Positions 50,720 to 59,392 of a stretch of 64,000 nucleotides of DNA are shown in pieces. The DNA is from CAZUHB01 sp964620445. Lineage in GTDB: Bacteria > Planctomycetota > B15-G4 > CAYZWU01. The DNA lies in assembly GCA_964620445.1 (NCBI GenBank), contig CAZUHB010000017.1, positions 41,309-105,308 of the forward strand, written 5' to 3'. Each line of letters starts with the position of its first letter. The stretch's first letter is position 1. The position numbers and the translations under genes are program-made. The notes beneath the pieces are model-generated. The model had not been told where the DNA came from. It did no database searches and worked only from the letters and a program-made list of their open reading frames with translations.

Positions 50720-53665
50720 CTATTCGGGAAGAGCCAGAGCCTGATCGAGGGCGCGGCGCACGTCGTCGGCCATCGGTTTCAGGTCGAGCGCCCTCTGCAG
50801 GTTGGTCACCGCCTCGGCGCGTGCCCCCTGCCGTCCCATGACCTTGCCGAGAAGCACGAGCGCCTCGAAGTAGAGCGGATTGATGTCGAGCGCCGCGCGT
50901 ATACTGGCGATCGCTTCATCCGTCCGGCCGGCCTGGGCCAGGGCGAGGCCGCGGAAGTAATGGCTTTCCTGGTACTCCGGAAAGAGGGCCGCGCACCTGG
51001 CGAACCATTTTTCGGCTGCCGCGGGACGCCTCAGATCGAGCAGGTTCCAGCCCGCGCTCAGGTAGACGTCCATCTGCTTGGGACTTCGCGCTACCGAGTT
51101 CTCGAAGATTCTGAGCCCCTCGCGCACCCTTCCGCCGCGCAGCGACTTCTCCGCCCGCAGGTTGAGCTTCTTGAGACCGGGCCAGTCGATATCGGTTCCG
51201 GCGACGCCGCCGGCCGGAGCCTTCACGTTCGACAGAACCTCGGAGGGAAAATCCGGAACGTGGCGGCGCAGCTCGGTGAGGTCGGTGAATACCCTGCTCA
51301 AGGCCGGTTCGGCGGAGAGGAGCGAGGCGGGCATGATTGCGAGCACAGATCCGGGTGAATAGGGAAAGTCGAGCACGCGCCCGGCGGGCCAGTAGGAGGA
51401 GAGCAGGTTCTTCTGATCGGTGACCACGTCGCCCTCGGCGTAGAGCTTTCTGAGCTCGGCGTCGGTCATCACGATGCGCGCCACGAGGTGAGCGGGCGTG
51501 GGCACGCTGATGTTGTGCAGGTCACCCAGCACCTGTCGATCGTCTCCGAACCGACGCGCCATCATGGCCAGGTCGATCGGGCTCTTCGAGCCGACGAGAA
51601 TGAACTCCCTGTCGAATCCGGTGATCAGGAGGGCGTAGGGAAAAGCGCGCACGAAGGTGGCCACGATCAGCCGTCCCGCCTTGGGCGGCATCTGGTAGAT
51701 CGGCAGCCACTGGGTCATGCACCCCTCGGGGGTCAGGTGCTCGACCACGTCCTCGTAATACTCGAGCGAATAGAGGCGGCTGATGCCGTGCATGAGAGGC
51801 GGCGGCGGCTCGCTGGTGATCAGGTCGTAGCGCTCGTCGGTCACGCCAAGGAAACTGCGGCCGTCGTCATGGATCTGGCGGAGCCGCGGATCGTCGAAGA
51901 CGCGGTCGTTGTGAAAAGCGAACTCCGGCGCCGTCTCCATGATGTTGCGGCTCAGGTCGACCACATCGATCCGCTCGAGGCAGGAGTGCTTGGCGATCGC
52001 ACCGCCCGTGTTGCCCACGCCGAAGCAGATGAGCAGCGCCTTGCGGGGAGCCTCCTGGGCGAGCAACGGGAAATGGCACATGAGCTTCATGTAGCGCTTG
52101 GCCTGCGGACCGGTGTCCGACATCTGTCCCGAATCGAGAAAGACGGCGTCGCCGTGGCGGAACTCGGCCACGAAAGTGGAAAAACCGGTGCTCCCCTTGA
52201 GGCAGCGCGTCTTGGCCTTGTGGAGCCTGTCCGAGGGCAGAAAGAAATCATGGTCGAAATCGGACGGCGTGAGGAAGGCCGCAACCGCGATGGCGCAGGC
52301 GGCGGCCAGGCTCAGCACCGCGAGGCGCTTGGCCGATCGGTTCAAGAGGAGGACAAAGACGACCAGAATCGCGAAGGTGAACGAGAGCAGCTTGAAGGCG
52401 AAGAACATGTTGACCTGAGGCGCCACCCAGGAGAAGAGGACCATCCCGGCCAGGAAGGCGATCGTGTTGAGGCCGTAGATCCGGCCCAGGTGGCGGCCCT
52501 GCTTCTGCCCCGCGTTGCACAGAAAGGGCAGCAATAGCGACACGCAGAAGTAGGACGGAAAAACAGCGAGCCCGGTCACGGCAAAGACGGCGAGGTTGAT
52601 CATCAGGCTGCCGTCCAGGTCGATGGCGAAACGATCGGCCGATGTGCTGGAGAATTCCTGGAGCCAGCCGGCTACCGGGACGAGAAGGTAGTTGGTGACC
52701 AGCAGGAAGAGACCGAATCCTACAGCGACCCACACCTTGAGATGACCGAGCCGCCATCGGGCGCAGCGATGGACGAGGCGGCTCGCCAGAAAGATCGCCG
52801 CGATCGCCCAGAAGGAAACGAACGCCATGGCCGAGCCGTTGTAGATCTGGACGAAGTGGATCCGCCGGAAGGCGTCCGCCTCGAGCGCGCCGGAAAGAAA
52901 GCCGGAGACGACCGCGCCGGCGATCAGGATTCCGTGGGTGAGCGGGACCGCGGGCGGCGCGGTTCGGCTTTCTTCCGCCCCGGACGGCGGAGCCGGGCTG
53001 TCGGCCCCCTCGCCGATCGGTTCCTGCTTGCAGCGCTCCTCGATCCGCTTTCCCCTGGCGAGAAAAAAGAGGCCGAGCAGGGCGTTGGACACGATCATCA
53101 CGACGAGTGTGACGTTCGTGCCGAAATGCCGGATCAGCACCCACTCGCAGAGCAGGACGGAGCTGCACGCGCCGAGCGTATTCCAGGCGTAGAGCGACGA
53201 CGGGAACCTGGACCGCTCCACGAAGACGTTGCACAGGAGCGGATAGGTGACGCCCATGAAGAAGCAGGGTATGGCCACGCTCAGAAATGCGAGCGGTATC
53301 TTGAGCAGCTGGTAGGAGAGGAGCGGTTCGTGGATGCCGTCCTCGAGCACGTAGGGGAAGGTCCCCATCAGGTCGGCCGGGATGAGCGATTCGATGTAGA
53401 CGAGAAGCACCGTGGCCGCGATCAGGAGCTCGAAGGCGCCGTAGACCTGGAGGTTCCCCGCCCGGGGCATGAAGCGCCGTAAACGGTCGCTCATGGGCCG
53501 GCTGAAGAGCGCGCCCGCGCCGAGCCCGGCGATGAAGCAGCAGATCACCAGCACGAAGGTAAAGGTGCTCGAACCGAAGCGATCGACGAAGTGGCGCAGC
53601 CACACGACCTGGTAACCGAGGCTCAGGAGGCCCGAGAGGGCGTAGCAGAGTAGCAGGATTCGCAT
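50720..53665 (-). CDS. Fused multi-pass membrane/spermidine-synthase-like/TPR protein
   Basis: A 981-residue protein from ATG 53665; an in-frame TTG at 53701 would add 12 residues, and neither start has a clear ribosome site. The N-terminal 450 residues form about 12 membrane helices in the MFS-like arrangement seen in spermidine-synthase-like proteins (LSGLLSLGYQVVWLRHF, YPLLCNVFVERSR). Residues about 490-760 hold a Rossmann methyltransferase-like domain (LLICFGVGNTGGAIAKHS, DVVDLSRNIMETAPEF, ITSEPPPPLMHG). The last 120 residues are TPR repeats (SHYFRGLALAQAGRTDEAIASIRAALDINP). Fusion of these parts is common in uncultured bacteria, and polyamine synthesis has not been shown for it. Confidence 0.86.
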   Translation of the reverse strand: MRILLLCYALSGLLSLGYQVVWLRHFVDRFGSSTFTFVLVICCFIAGLGAGALFSRPMSDRLRRFMPRAGNLQVYGAFELLIAATVLLVYIESLIPADLMGTFPYVLEDGIHEPLLSYQLLKIPLAFLSVAIPCFFMGVTYPLLCNVFVERSRFPSSLYAWNTLGACSSVLLCEWVLIRHFGTNVTLVVMIVSNALLGLFFLARGKRIEERCKQEPIGEGADSPAPPSGAEESRTAPPAVPLTHGILIAGAVVSGFLSGALEADAFRRIHFVQIYNGSAMAFVSFWAIAAIFLASRLVHRCARWRLGHLKVWVAVGFGLFLLVTNYLLVPVAGWLQEFSSTSADRFAIDLDGSLMINLAVFAVTGLAVFPSYFCVSLLLPFLCNAGQKQGRHLGRIYGLNTIAFLAGMVLFSWVAPQVNMFFAFKLLSFTFAILVVFVLLLNRSAKRLAVLSLAAACAIAVAAFLTPSDFDHDFFLPSDRLHKAKTRCLKGSTGFSTFVAEFRHGDAVFLDSGQMSDTGPQAKRYMKLMCHFPLLAQEAPRKALLICFGVGNTGGAIAKHSCLERIDVVDLSRNIMETAPEFAFHNDRVFDDPRLRQIHDDGRSFLGVTDERYDLITSEPPPPLMHGISRLYSLEYYEDVVEHLTPEGCMTQWLPIYQMPPKAGRLIVATFVRAFPYALLITGFDREFILVGSKSPIDLAMMARRFGDDRQVLGDLHNISVPTPAHLVARIVMTDAELRKLYAEGDVVTDQKNLLSSYWPAGRVLDFPYSPGSVLAIMPASLLSAEPALSRVFTDLTELRRHVPDFPSEVLSNVKAPAGGVAGTDIDWPGLKKLNLRAEKSLRGGRVREGLRIFENSVARSPKQMDVYLSAGWNLLDLRRPAAAEKWFARCAALFPEYQESHYFRGLALAQAGRTDEAIASIRAALDINPLYFEALVLLGKVMGRQGARAEAVTNLQRALDLKPMADDVRRALDQALALPE

Positions 53666-53886
53666 GGAGAGGACATTAATGAAGGCTCGGGCTCTTGTCA
53701 ATCATCGATGGCGAGACCGCGGCCTTTCGGTGCATTCTGGAACCTGATGCCGCGTCGCGGTCGCCGGGGACGCCCACCAGACCCGGGGAAGGATTCCCGT
53801 CGCCCGAGATCCGACCTGGCGGGCCGGTGACCGGCACGGTCTAGATGCCCTTCTCCGGAGGGGATCGCGCCGGAATCCGGCGGCCA

Positions 53887-54087
53887 TCACCCCCCGAAAG
53901 CGGGATAGATCACCTCCAGCCGATCGCCGTCCTCGAGCCGCCTCGTGGCAAAGTCCTCGTGGCGGATATAGACGCCGTTGACTTCCACGAGAAGAAATTT
54001 CTCCGGCTCGTCGAGGGCGCGCAGCACGTCGGCCACGGTGGCGTTGTCGGGAAATTCCTTTTCGATGCCGTAGACGATGATCTTCAT
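53887..54087 (-). CDS. ThiS/MoaD-family sulfur carrier
   Basis: A 66-residue ubiquitin-like protein that ends in Gly-Gly (YPAFGG), the diglycine that is adenylated and thiocarboxylated in sulfur carriers. KIIVYGIEKEFPDNATVADVL and LLVEVNGVYIRHEDFATRRLEDGDRLEV fit ThiS. The ATG at 54087 overlaps the stop of the TauE/SafE gene (ATGA). No ThiF/MoeB, thiG or moaE lies in the window, so its E1-like partner is elsewhere, and the exact pathway (thiamine, molybdopterin or a special sulfur transfer) is not fixed. Confidence 0.88.
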   Translation of the reverse strand: MKIIVYGIEKEFPDNATVADVLRALDEPEKFLLVEVNGVYIRHEDFATRRLEDGDRLEVIYPAFGG

Positions 54088-54872
54088 GGATTCCCCCGGA
54101 GAGGCTCCCAGAGAACATCGAGAACGCCGAGCAGCTTCAGCGACGCCAGCGCGGCGAAGAGAACGAGGAAGGATCGCACCCAGCCGGCGCCCTTCTTCAC
54201 CGACATGCGCGACGCCACCCATGCGCCCGAGGCGTTGCCCGCGGCCATGACCAGGCCGGGAAGGAACGCGACCTGGTCGTTGGCGACGAAGATGGCCAGC
54301 GAGATCGCGGTGAAGAAGAGGATGATGAAGAGCTTGACCGCGTTGGCGTAGACGAGGTTCATGTCGGAGCAGACGATCAGCCCGCCGAGGAAGAGGAATC
54401 CCACGCCCACCTGGCCGAATCCGCCCCAGTAGCCCACGATGAAGAAGACGATGAACGATTTCACCGAGGGCCGGGCGCCCGACTCGTCCGTCGGGTCGCC
54501 GTCGAGGATCTTGCGCGGCTGGAAGAGAACGACACCGCAGAGCACGATGAGCACGATTCCGAAGATCCGTTCGAGCACGACCGGGTCGACCTCCACCGCT
54601 GTCGATGCTCCGGCCGCCGCGCCCAGGCTGGCGGGGAGGAGGAGCCAGAAGCCGGCGCGCCACGGTCTGACGCCCTGCGACCGGAACCCGAGAACGGCCG
54701 AGATGTTCTGGATCAGGATCGCCACGCGGTTCGTGCCGTTGGCCACGTTGGCCGGCAGGCCCACGAGGATCAGCAAGGGGAGCGTGAGCATCGATCCGCC
54801 CCCGGCGAGGGTGTTGATGAACCCGGCGCCGAAACCCCCGAGAACGAGGAGCGGAAAGAGGGTGTAGTCCAT
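54084..54872 (-). CDS. TauE/SafE family sulfite/sulfur-compound exporter
   Basis: A 262-residue protein with eight hydrophobic segments in two related halves. GGFGAGFINTLAGGGSMLTLPLLILVGLP near the start and the second-half FFIVGYWGGFGQVGVGFLFLGGL are the repeats of this family, which transports sulfite, sulfoacetate or other anions. Its stop overlaps the start of the ThiS-like gene, so the two are made together and the transported compound is probably a sulfur species. It is divergent from the DUF1570 gene, with a 9-bp inverted repeat (54905-54929) between them. Confidence 0.9.
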   Translation of the reverse strand: MDYTLFPLLVLGGFGAGFINTLAGGGSMLTLPLLILVGLPANVANGTNRVAILIQNISAVLGFRSQGVRPWRAGFWLLLPASLGAAAGASTAVEVDPVVLERIFGIVLIVLCGVVLFQPRKILDGDPTDESGARPSVKSFIVFFIVGYWGGFGQVGVGFLFLGGLIVCSDMNLVYANAVKLFIILFFTAISLAIFVANDQVAFLPGLVMAAGNASGAWVASRMSVKKGAGWVRSFLVLFAALASLKLLGVLDVLWEPLRGNP

Positions 54873-54904
54873 GGCCGGTCTTTCTGCTATTACTCAGCAT
54901 CGCG

Positions 54905-54929
54905 CGCATTGTGCAGGATCCACAATGCG
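54905..54929. promoter_or_regulatory. Perfect 9-bp inverted repeat, possible operator
   Basis: CGCATTGTG and CACAATGCG are separated by seven bases, in the 102-base gap between divergent TauE/SafE and DUF1570 genes. A half-site, CACAATGCG, also occurs at 49514-49522 in front of the AAA ATPase gene. The symmetry and spacing would suit a dimeric regulator; no regulator gene is beside it. Confidence 0.45.
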
Positions 54930-54974
54930 GAAGAGACTCTGTCGAATTCCGAGGAAGGTGATTATAATACGCCG

Positions 54975-56588
54975 ATGATCGCTCGCAACTTCCCGAAAAC
55001 CAAAGTTCTCGCATCGGTCCTGTTCCTTGTCGTGGCCCTCGGCGCGGTTGCGCGGGCCGACAAGCTGATCCTTTACGACGGCCGCGTGGTCGAAGGCTGC
55101 CGCGTGGAACGGAAGGGGCAGGAGCTCTACGCCGCCTTCGAGCACGGAACGCTCAAGCTGATCCCGTCCCAGGTCAAGGAGATCCTCTACGACTCGGACG
55201 AGGCCTACATTCCCAAGAACGACTACGAGCGGGAGCAACTCGCCAAGGGTTTCGTGCTCTTCGAGGGCCTCTGGATGAGCAAGGAACGGCGGGAGAACAC
55301 GCTCGAGAAGCGCCGCAAGGCGAGGGAAGACCGCATTCGCAAGGCGCGCGCCCACCTCGAATGGAGCGGCGCGTGGGAAAAGGAAACGCGTTATTTCACG
55401 CTCATGACCAACTGCTCCGAGGACCTGCTCGAGTACTACTGCGACATCTTCGAGCAGTTCTACACGATATTCGTGAAGAGGTGGAAGATCACGGGAAAGA
55501 GCCGCGCCGAGTTCGGCAAGCCGGTCATCAAGATCTTCCGCAGCCGCGAGCAGTACCACGCGTCGGGCGCCAATCCCCGGTCGGCGGGCATGTTCAACAT
55601 CCTCTCCGGCGAACTGCGCCTCTACCACGATGCGGCCGATCCCCGCCTCACCCTCGATGTTCTCTTTCACGAGGGCACCCATCTGATGGTGCAGCTCACG
55701 CGGCCCGATTTCTTCTTTCCCATCTGGGTGAACGAGTCGCTCGCCGAGTACTACGGCTCGTCGACGATCGATGCGAACGGCCGCGTCGTGACCGGCGTGA
55801 TCCAGGAAGGCAGGCTCGTGGCCCTGCGCAACGCCATCGATTCGGGAAAGTACATCCCCCTGGCGCAGCTGCTGCGAACGCCGCAACACAAGTTCGGTTC
55901 CCTGCACTATGCCCACGCGTGGTGCTTCGTCCACTACCTGCTCGAGCACGACAAGTACGATTCGAAGTTCAAGAGTTTTTATCACGGCCTGACCTCGGGA
56001 GTGGGGCTCGACCAGACGCGCGCCGGCCGGTACGGGAACCGGAACATGTTCGCGGCCACCTTCGGCGCAACGCTCGAACTGTTCAAGAAGAAGTTTGGCA
56101 TCACGAACCACGAGGCGCTCGAGGCGGAGTTTCTCGACTACGTCAAGTACGGCCTGCCCGACGTGGGGATGCGCGGCTACGTGGCCGCTGCCGCCCTCAA
56201 CATGCGCGACGGCCGCTACGACGAGGCGCTCGAGGCGGTGAACACGGCCCTCGAACTCGGATCGACCGATCCCAAGTGCTACCTCTACCAGGGGCGGATC
56301 TTCTCGGAGCGGGAACAGTACGAGAAGGCTGCCGTGTCGGTGCAGCGGGCGATCGAGCTCGATCCCCTCAATCCCCATTTCCACGTGAACCTCGGATCGA
56401 TCCTGCGCGAGAGCGAGGATTCGGCCATGATGGAGGAAGGGATCCGCGAGTACTATCTCGCCACCGAGATCGCGCCCGAGGCGACGTCGATCCGGAACAG
56501 ACTGGAGAAAGCCTTGAAGAACGCCGACATGCCCGCGATCAAGAAACGCAAGGCCGATCGGAAGAAAAAGAAAAGCGGCGCAAAGTGA
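54975..56588 (+). CDS. Exported DUF1570-like zinc metallopeptidase with TPR repeats
   Basis: A 537-residue protein from ATG 54975, which opens into a signal peptide (KVLASVLFLVVALGAVARAD). An SH3-like strand region (LILYDGRVVEGCRVERK) follows. Residues about 130-370 resemble DUF1570: the zinc site FHEGTHLMVQL (HExxH), then WVNESLAEYYGS with the third ligand Glu. TPR repeats follow (AAAALNMRDGRYDEALEAVNTALEL, KAAVSVQRAIELDP), and the C-terminus is very basic (KKRKADRKKKKSGAK). The family is frequent in Planctomycetota and its substrate is unknown. The ribosome site is weak: AGGAAGGTG lies 14 bases upstream. The same N-terminal strand region recurs in the protein at 59393. Confidence 0.86.
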   Translation: MIARNFPKTKVLASVLFLVVALGAVARADKLILYDGRVVEGCRVERKGQELYAAFEHGTLKLIPSQVKEILYDSDEAYIPKNDYEREQLAKGFVLFEGLWMSKERRENTLEKRRKAREDRIRKARAHLEWSGAWEKETRYFTLMTNCSEDLLEYYCDIFEQFYTIFVKRWKITGKSRAEFGKPVIKIFRSREQYHASGANPRSAGMFNILSGELRLYHDAADPRLTLDVLFHEGTHLMVQLTRPDFFFPIWVNESLAEYYGSSTIDANGRVVTGVIQEGRLVALRNAIDSGKYIPLAQLLRTPQHKFGSLHYAHAWCFVHYLLEHDKYDSKFKSFYHGLTSGVGLDQTRAGRYGNRNMFAATFGATLELFKKKFGITNHEALEAEFLDYVKYGLPDVGMRGYVAAAALNMRDGRYDEALEAVNTALELGSTDPKCYLYQGRIFSEREQYEKAAVSVQRAIELDPLNPHFHVNLGSILRESEDSAMMEEGIREYYLATEIAPEATSIRNRLEKALKNADMPAIKKRKADRKKKKSGAK

Positions 56589-56637
56589 TCGGGTGGGGTT
56601 GTGACCTGCCATCGGACCTGATATCGTCCTCCACAAA

Positions 56638-58248
56638 ATGGAATTCCTGAAGTCAGCCAGAATCGTTTCCGTCCTCACCCTCACGTCCCGCGTCTTCGGG
56701 CTCGTACGGGACATGATCACGACCATGGTGCTGTCGGTGCAGTACAGCGATGCGCTTTTTCTGGCGTGGACGATCCCGAATCTCTTCAGAAAACTCTTCG
56801 GCGAGGGTGCGCTCTCGTCGGCGTTCATTCCGATCTTCGTGCAGGTCGAGGGGCGTTCGAGCGGAGAGCAGCTCAGGGCGTTCGTGAGCAACGTGATCTC
56901 GGCCCTCTTCGTGATCCTCTTCTCGCTCATGGCGTTCCTCTTCGTGCTCAGCTTTGCCCTACCTGACCGGTGGATCCTGCCGCTGTTCCAGGGGGATGCG
57001 GCCAAGATGGGCGAGACACTGGTCCTGGTCCGCATCTTGATTCCCTACCTGGTCGTGTCGTGCATCATCGCCCAGTTTCAGGGGATCCTCAACTCGCGGC
57101 GCGAGTTCGCCGTTCCGGCAATGGCTCCGGTGCTGCTCAATATCTTCTGGATCGTCGCGGTGGGGGCCGCGGCGCTCCTCGTGAGTCCCGAGTCGGGGAA
57201 ACGGGTGTACGTGATTTCCTGGGGGATCATCCTTGCCGGCGGGGTGCAGCTGCTCCTCTTCGTTCCGTCGCTCAGGAGGCACAATCTTCTTCCTCGGCCC
57301 CGCCTCGACGTGAAGGACAAGGACTTCCGCCGCGTGATGGCCATGACCGCGCCGATGGTGCTCGCCCTGTCGGCGAACCAGCTCAATGTGCTCGTCGACC
57401 GGTTCGTGGTGCGCGCCTACGTGGCCGGGGATGGCGGCGTGACCCATCTCTACCTGGGGCTGCGCATGATGCAGTTCCCCTTTGCGCTGATCGGGATCGC
57501 TCTCGTCACGGCAGTCTTTCCACTCCTGGCCAGGCTCTCGTCGGAGGGGAACCGGGAGGGAATGAAGGAGAATCTGGCCTTTGCGATCCGCATCAATCTG
57601 TTCCTCTCGATTCCGGCCATGGTGGGACTCCTCGTGCTCGCCGAGCCGATCATCTCGCTCTTTTTCGAGAGAGGAAATTTCGTTGCAGCCAACACCGAGG
57701 CCACCTGTAATGCACTGGTGGGCTACACGCTCGGCTTGCCATTTTTGAGCACGGTGGTTCTTCTGACGCGCGCTTTCTATAGCATGGAGCGCTGGCGGGC
57801 GCCCCTCTACACGGGCGCGGCGCTCGTCGTTCTCAACGTGGCGCTCGACTTCGTGCTCGTCGGGCCGCTGGCCGAGGCCGGGGTGGCCCTGGCCACGTCG
57901 ATCACGGTCGGCGTGCAGGTCGTGATTCTCTTTTTCGTTCTGCGCCACGGGATCGGACCGCTCGGTGGACGGGTTCTGCTCGACGGCGCTCTCCGGGCGC
58001 TGCTGCTGTCGCTGGTTCTCGGTGCGGCCGTGTTCGGTGTCGATCGATATCTTGATTCCGTTGACATGGGAGGTGGCCTTCTGTGGAGATTCGCTCGCGT
58101 CGCCCTTCCCATACTGGCCGGCATGATAGTATATTTCGTGCCGGCGAGGATTCTCTGTTCCGTTGAGTTCAAAAGCGTGGTGGATGCACTCCGCCGGCGG
58201 GAAGGTCGAGACCGGCCGTCCCGTCGGGCCGGATCGGATGACCGATAA
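56638..58248 (+). CDS. murJ: Lipid II flippase MurJ
   Basis: A 536-residue inner-membrane protein with about 14 helices. SVLTLTSRVFGLVRDMITTMVLS at the start, LFRKLFGEGALSSAFIPIF and the conserved arginines in helix 1 and loop 1 identify MurJ, which moves lipid II across the membrane for peptidoglycan synthesis. Helix 8-14 lengths and the hydrophilic C-terminal tail (DALRRREGRDRPSRRAG) are ordinary. It begins 50 bases after the DUF1570 gene and is followed after 12 bases by a YqeB-like gene. Confidence 0.95.
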   Translation: MEFLKSARIVSVLTLTSRVFGLVRDMITTMVLSVQYSDALFLAWTIPNLFRKLFGEGALSSAFIPIFVQVEGRSSGEQLRAFVSNVISALFVILFSLMAFLFVLSFALPDRWILPLFQGDAAKMGETLVLVRILIPYLVVSCIIAQFQGILNSRREFAVPAMAPVLLNIFWIVAVGAAALLVSPESGKRVYVISWGIILAGGVQLLLFVPSLRRHNLLPRPRLDVKDKDFRRVMAMTAPMVLALSANQLNVLVDRFVVRAYVAGDGGVTHLYLGLRMMQFPFALIGIALVTAVFPLLARLSSEGNREGMKENLAFAIRINLFLSIPAMVGLLVLAEPIISLFFERGNFVAANTEATCNALVGYTLGLPFLSTVVLLTRAFYSMERWRAPLYTGAALVVLNVALDFVLVGPLAEAGVALATSITVGVQVVILFFVLRHGIGPLGGRVLLDGALRALLLSLVLGAAVFGVDRYLDSVDMGGGLLWRFARVALPILAGMIVYFVPARILCSVEFKSVVDALRRREGRDRPSRRAGSDDR

Positions 58249-58260
58249 AAGGGGGCCGGA

Positions 58261-59130
58261 ATGTCTTCGAGATTCAAACCTCTTGTTCTTGTCTGCGGCG
58301 TGGGCGAGATTTCTTCCGCAATCGCTCACAGGTTGTTCAGGGCCAGGTTTCGGGTCGTGCTGACAGAAGACGATCCTGAGCGCGAGCTCATGAAATACAA
58401 CTCCTTCTCCCGTGTCTTTACCGAGGGATCCTGTGAGGTCGAAGGCGTGCCCGCGCGGCAGGCGGTCGTGACCGAGGCGCTCGGTATGATCGATCAGGGG
58501 AGCCTTCCGGTTTTGTCTGTCGATCCCCGGTCGGCACTCGATGCCCTGAATCCCGAGATCATCGTGGATGGGCGCGAGAAGCGGCGGGGAGGAGAGGGCG
58601 TGGAGACGAGGCAAGCCCTCGCCGTGGGAGACGCGTCACTGATCATCTCGGCCACGTCCGATTTCGAACTGGGCGAGACCTGTGACATGGCGATCATCGC
58701 CGAACGGGGATTCCACATGGCCCGCACCTTGACGAGCGTCTTCGAAAAGCGTCCCGAAACGCTTGGAACGACGGAGTCCGTCTCCGATGAAGAGCCGGTG
58801 ATTCCGATAGTGACCGACGTGAGCGGCCCCTTCGGCTATCTCAAGAGAATCGGCGAGCCCGTGGACCGGGATGAACCGATCGGCGTGGTCCGTGACAGGG
58901 AGCTCGTCTCACCCGAACCGGGGATATTGAAAGGGACCGTCGCTGGTGGAACCGTGGTCGACGCCGGAGCGATCGTGGCCGAGGTCGACCGGCGCGGTCA
59001 CGAGGAGTATATTTACGCCATTTCCGACCTTGGACGGGCGGTCGCGGGATCGGTTCTCGAAATGGCGGTCTCCTGGTCGGTCGACATGGGCGCCCTGGCT
59101 CGGCCCGACTTCTATCAGCCTGGAAGTTGA
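58261..59130 (+). CDS. YqeB-like protein (EF2563 selenium-dependent molybdenum hydroxylase system family)
   Basis: A 289-residue protein. GGGGGCC precedes the ATG. The first half, with VLVCGVGEISSAIAHRLFRARFRVVLTED and EVEGVPARQAVV, and the later IGEPVDRDEPIGVV, VVDAGAIVAEVDRR and AISDLGRAVAGSVLEMAVSW fit the YqeB family, associated elsewhere with molybdenum hydroxylases, XdhC and selenophosphate synthase. None of those partners occurs here. The usual early RGAGDLA motif is changed to CGVGEIS, and the protein has an added central section with its own acidic linker (TESVSDEEPVIP). It follows MurJ after 12 bases. Confidence 0.72.
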   Translation: MSSRFKPLVLVCGVGEISSAIAHRLFRARFRVVLTEDDPERELMKYNSFSRVFTEGSCEVEGVPARQAVVTEALGMIDQGSLPVLSVDPRSALDALNPEIIVDGREKRRGGEGVETRQALAVGDASLIISATSDFELGETCDMAIIAERGFHMARTLTSVFEKRPETLGTTESVSDEEPVIPIVTDVSGPFGYLKRIGEPVDRDEPIGVVRDRELVSPEPGILKGTVAGGTVVDAGAIVAEVDRRGHEEYIYAISDLGRAVAGSVLEMAVSWSVDMGALARPDFYQPGS

Positions 59131-59392
59131 GAAGGGGCGTCCGACTGGGCTTTGGTGGGTGATTCAGCCTTGACATCGTTCGACGAGGCCCTTAAATTCT
59201 CAGTTTCGCTCGAGCCGGAATAAGCCGGTTACAGCGGGCGCGCTGTGTCATAAAGGACGGACAGGATAAAAATCGATCGGTTGCGGAATCGGTTCCGAAC
59301 CTCGAGTCAGGCCTGGACGTTCGACATAACGTGGATCCTGCTCGGAAGCAGAGAGCACGTTTTCATATCCGCGAATGTGGCAAGGAGTTGCA
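59131..59392 (+). other. Leader and promoter region of the TPR-like exported protein
   Basis: A 262-base non-coding stretch between the YqeB-like gene and the gene at 59393. It contains a good sigma-70-type promoter (59170-59198) and an ACAGCG-ggcg-CGCTGT hairpin near 59233. The leader between promoter and start would be about 190 bases, unusually long. Confidence 0.5.
59170..59198 (+). promoter_or_regulatory. Sigma-70-type promoter
   Basis: A perfect -35 hexamer TTGACA (59170-59175), a 17-base spacer and a -10 hexamer TAAATT (59193-59198, four of six matches) lie upstream of the gene at 59393, on the same strand and after the end of the preceding gene. Confidence 0.6.

Noticed and set aside
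54894..57035. Minus-strand frame spanning the DUF1570 and murJ genes
   Set aside because: It crosses two well-supported plus-strand genes and their gap, and shows typical antisense composition.
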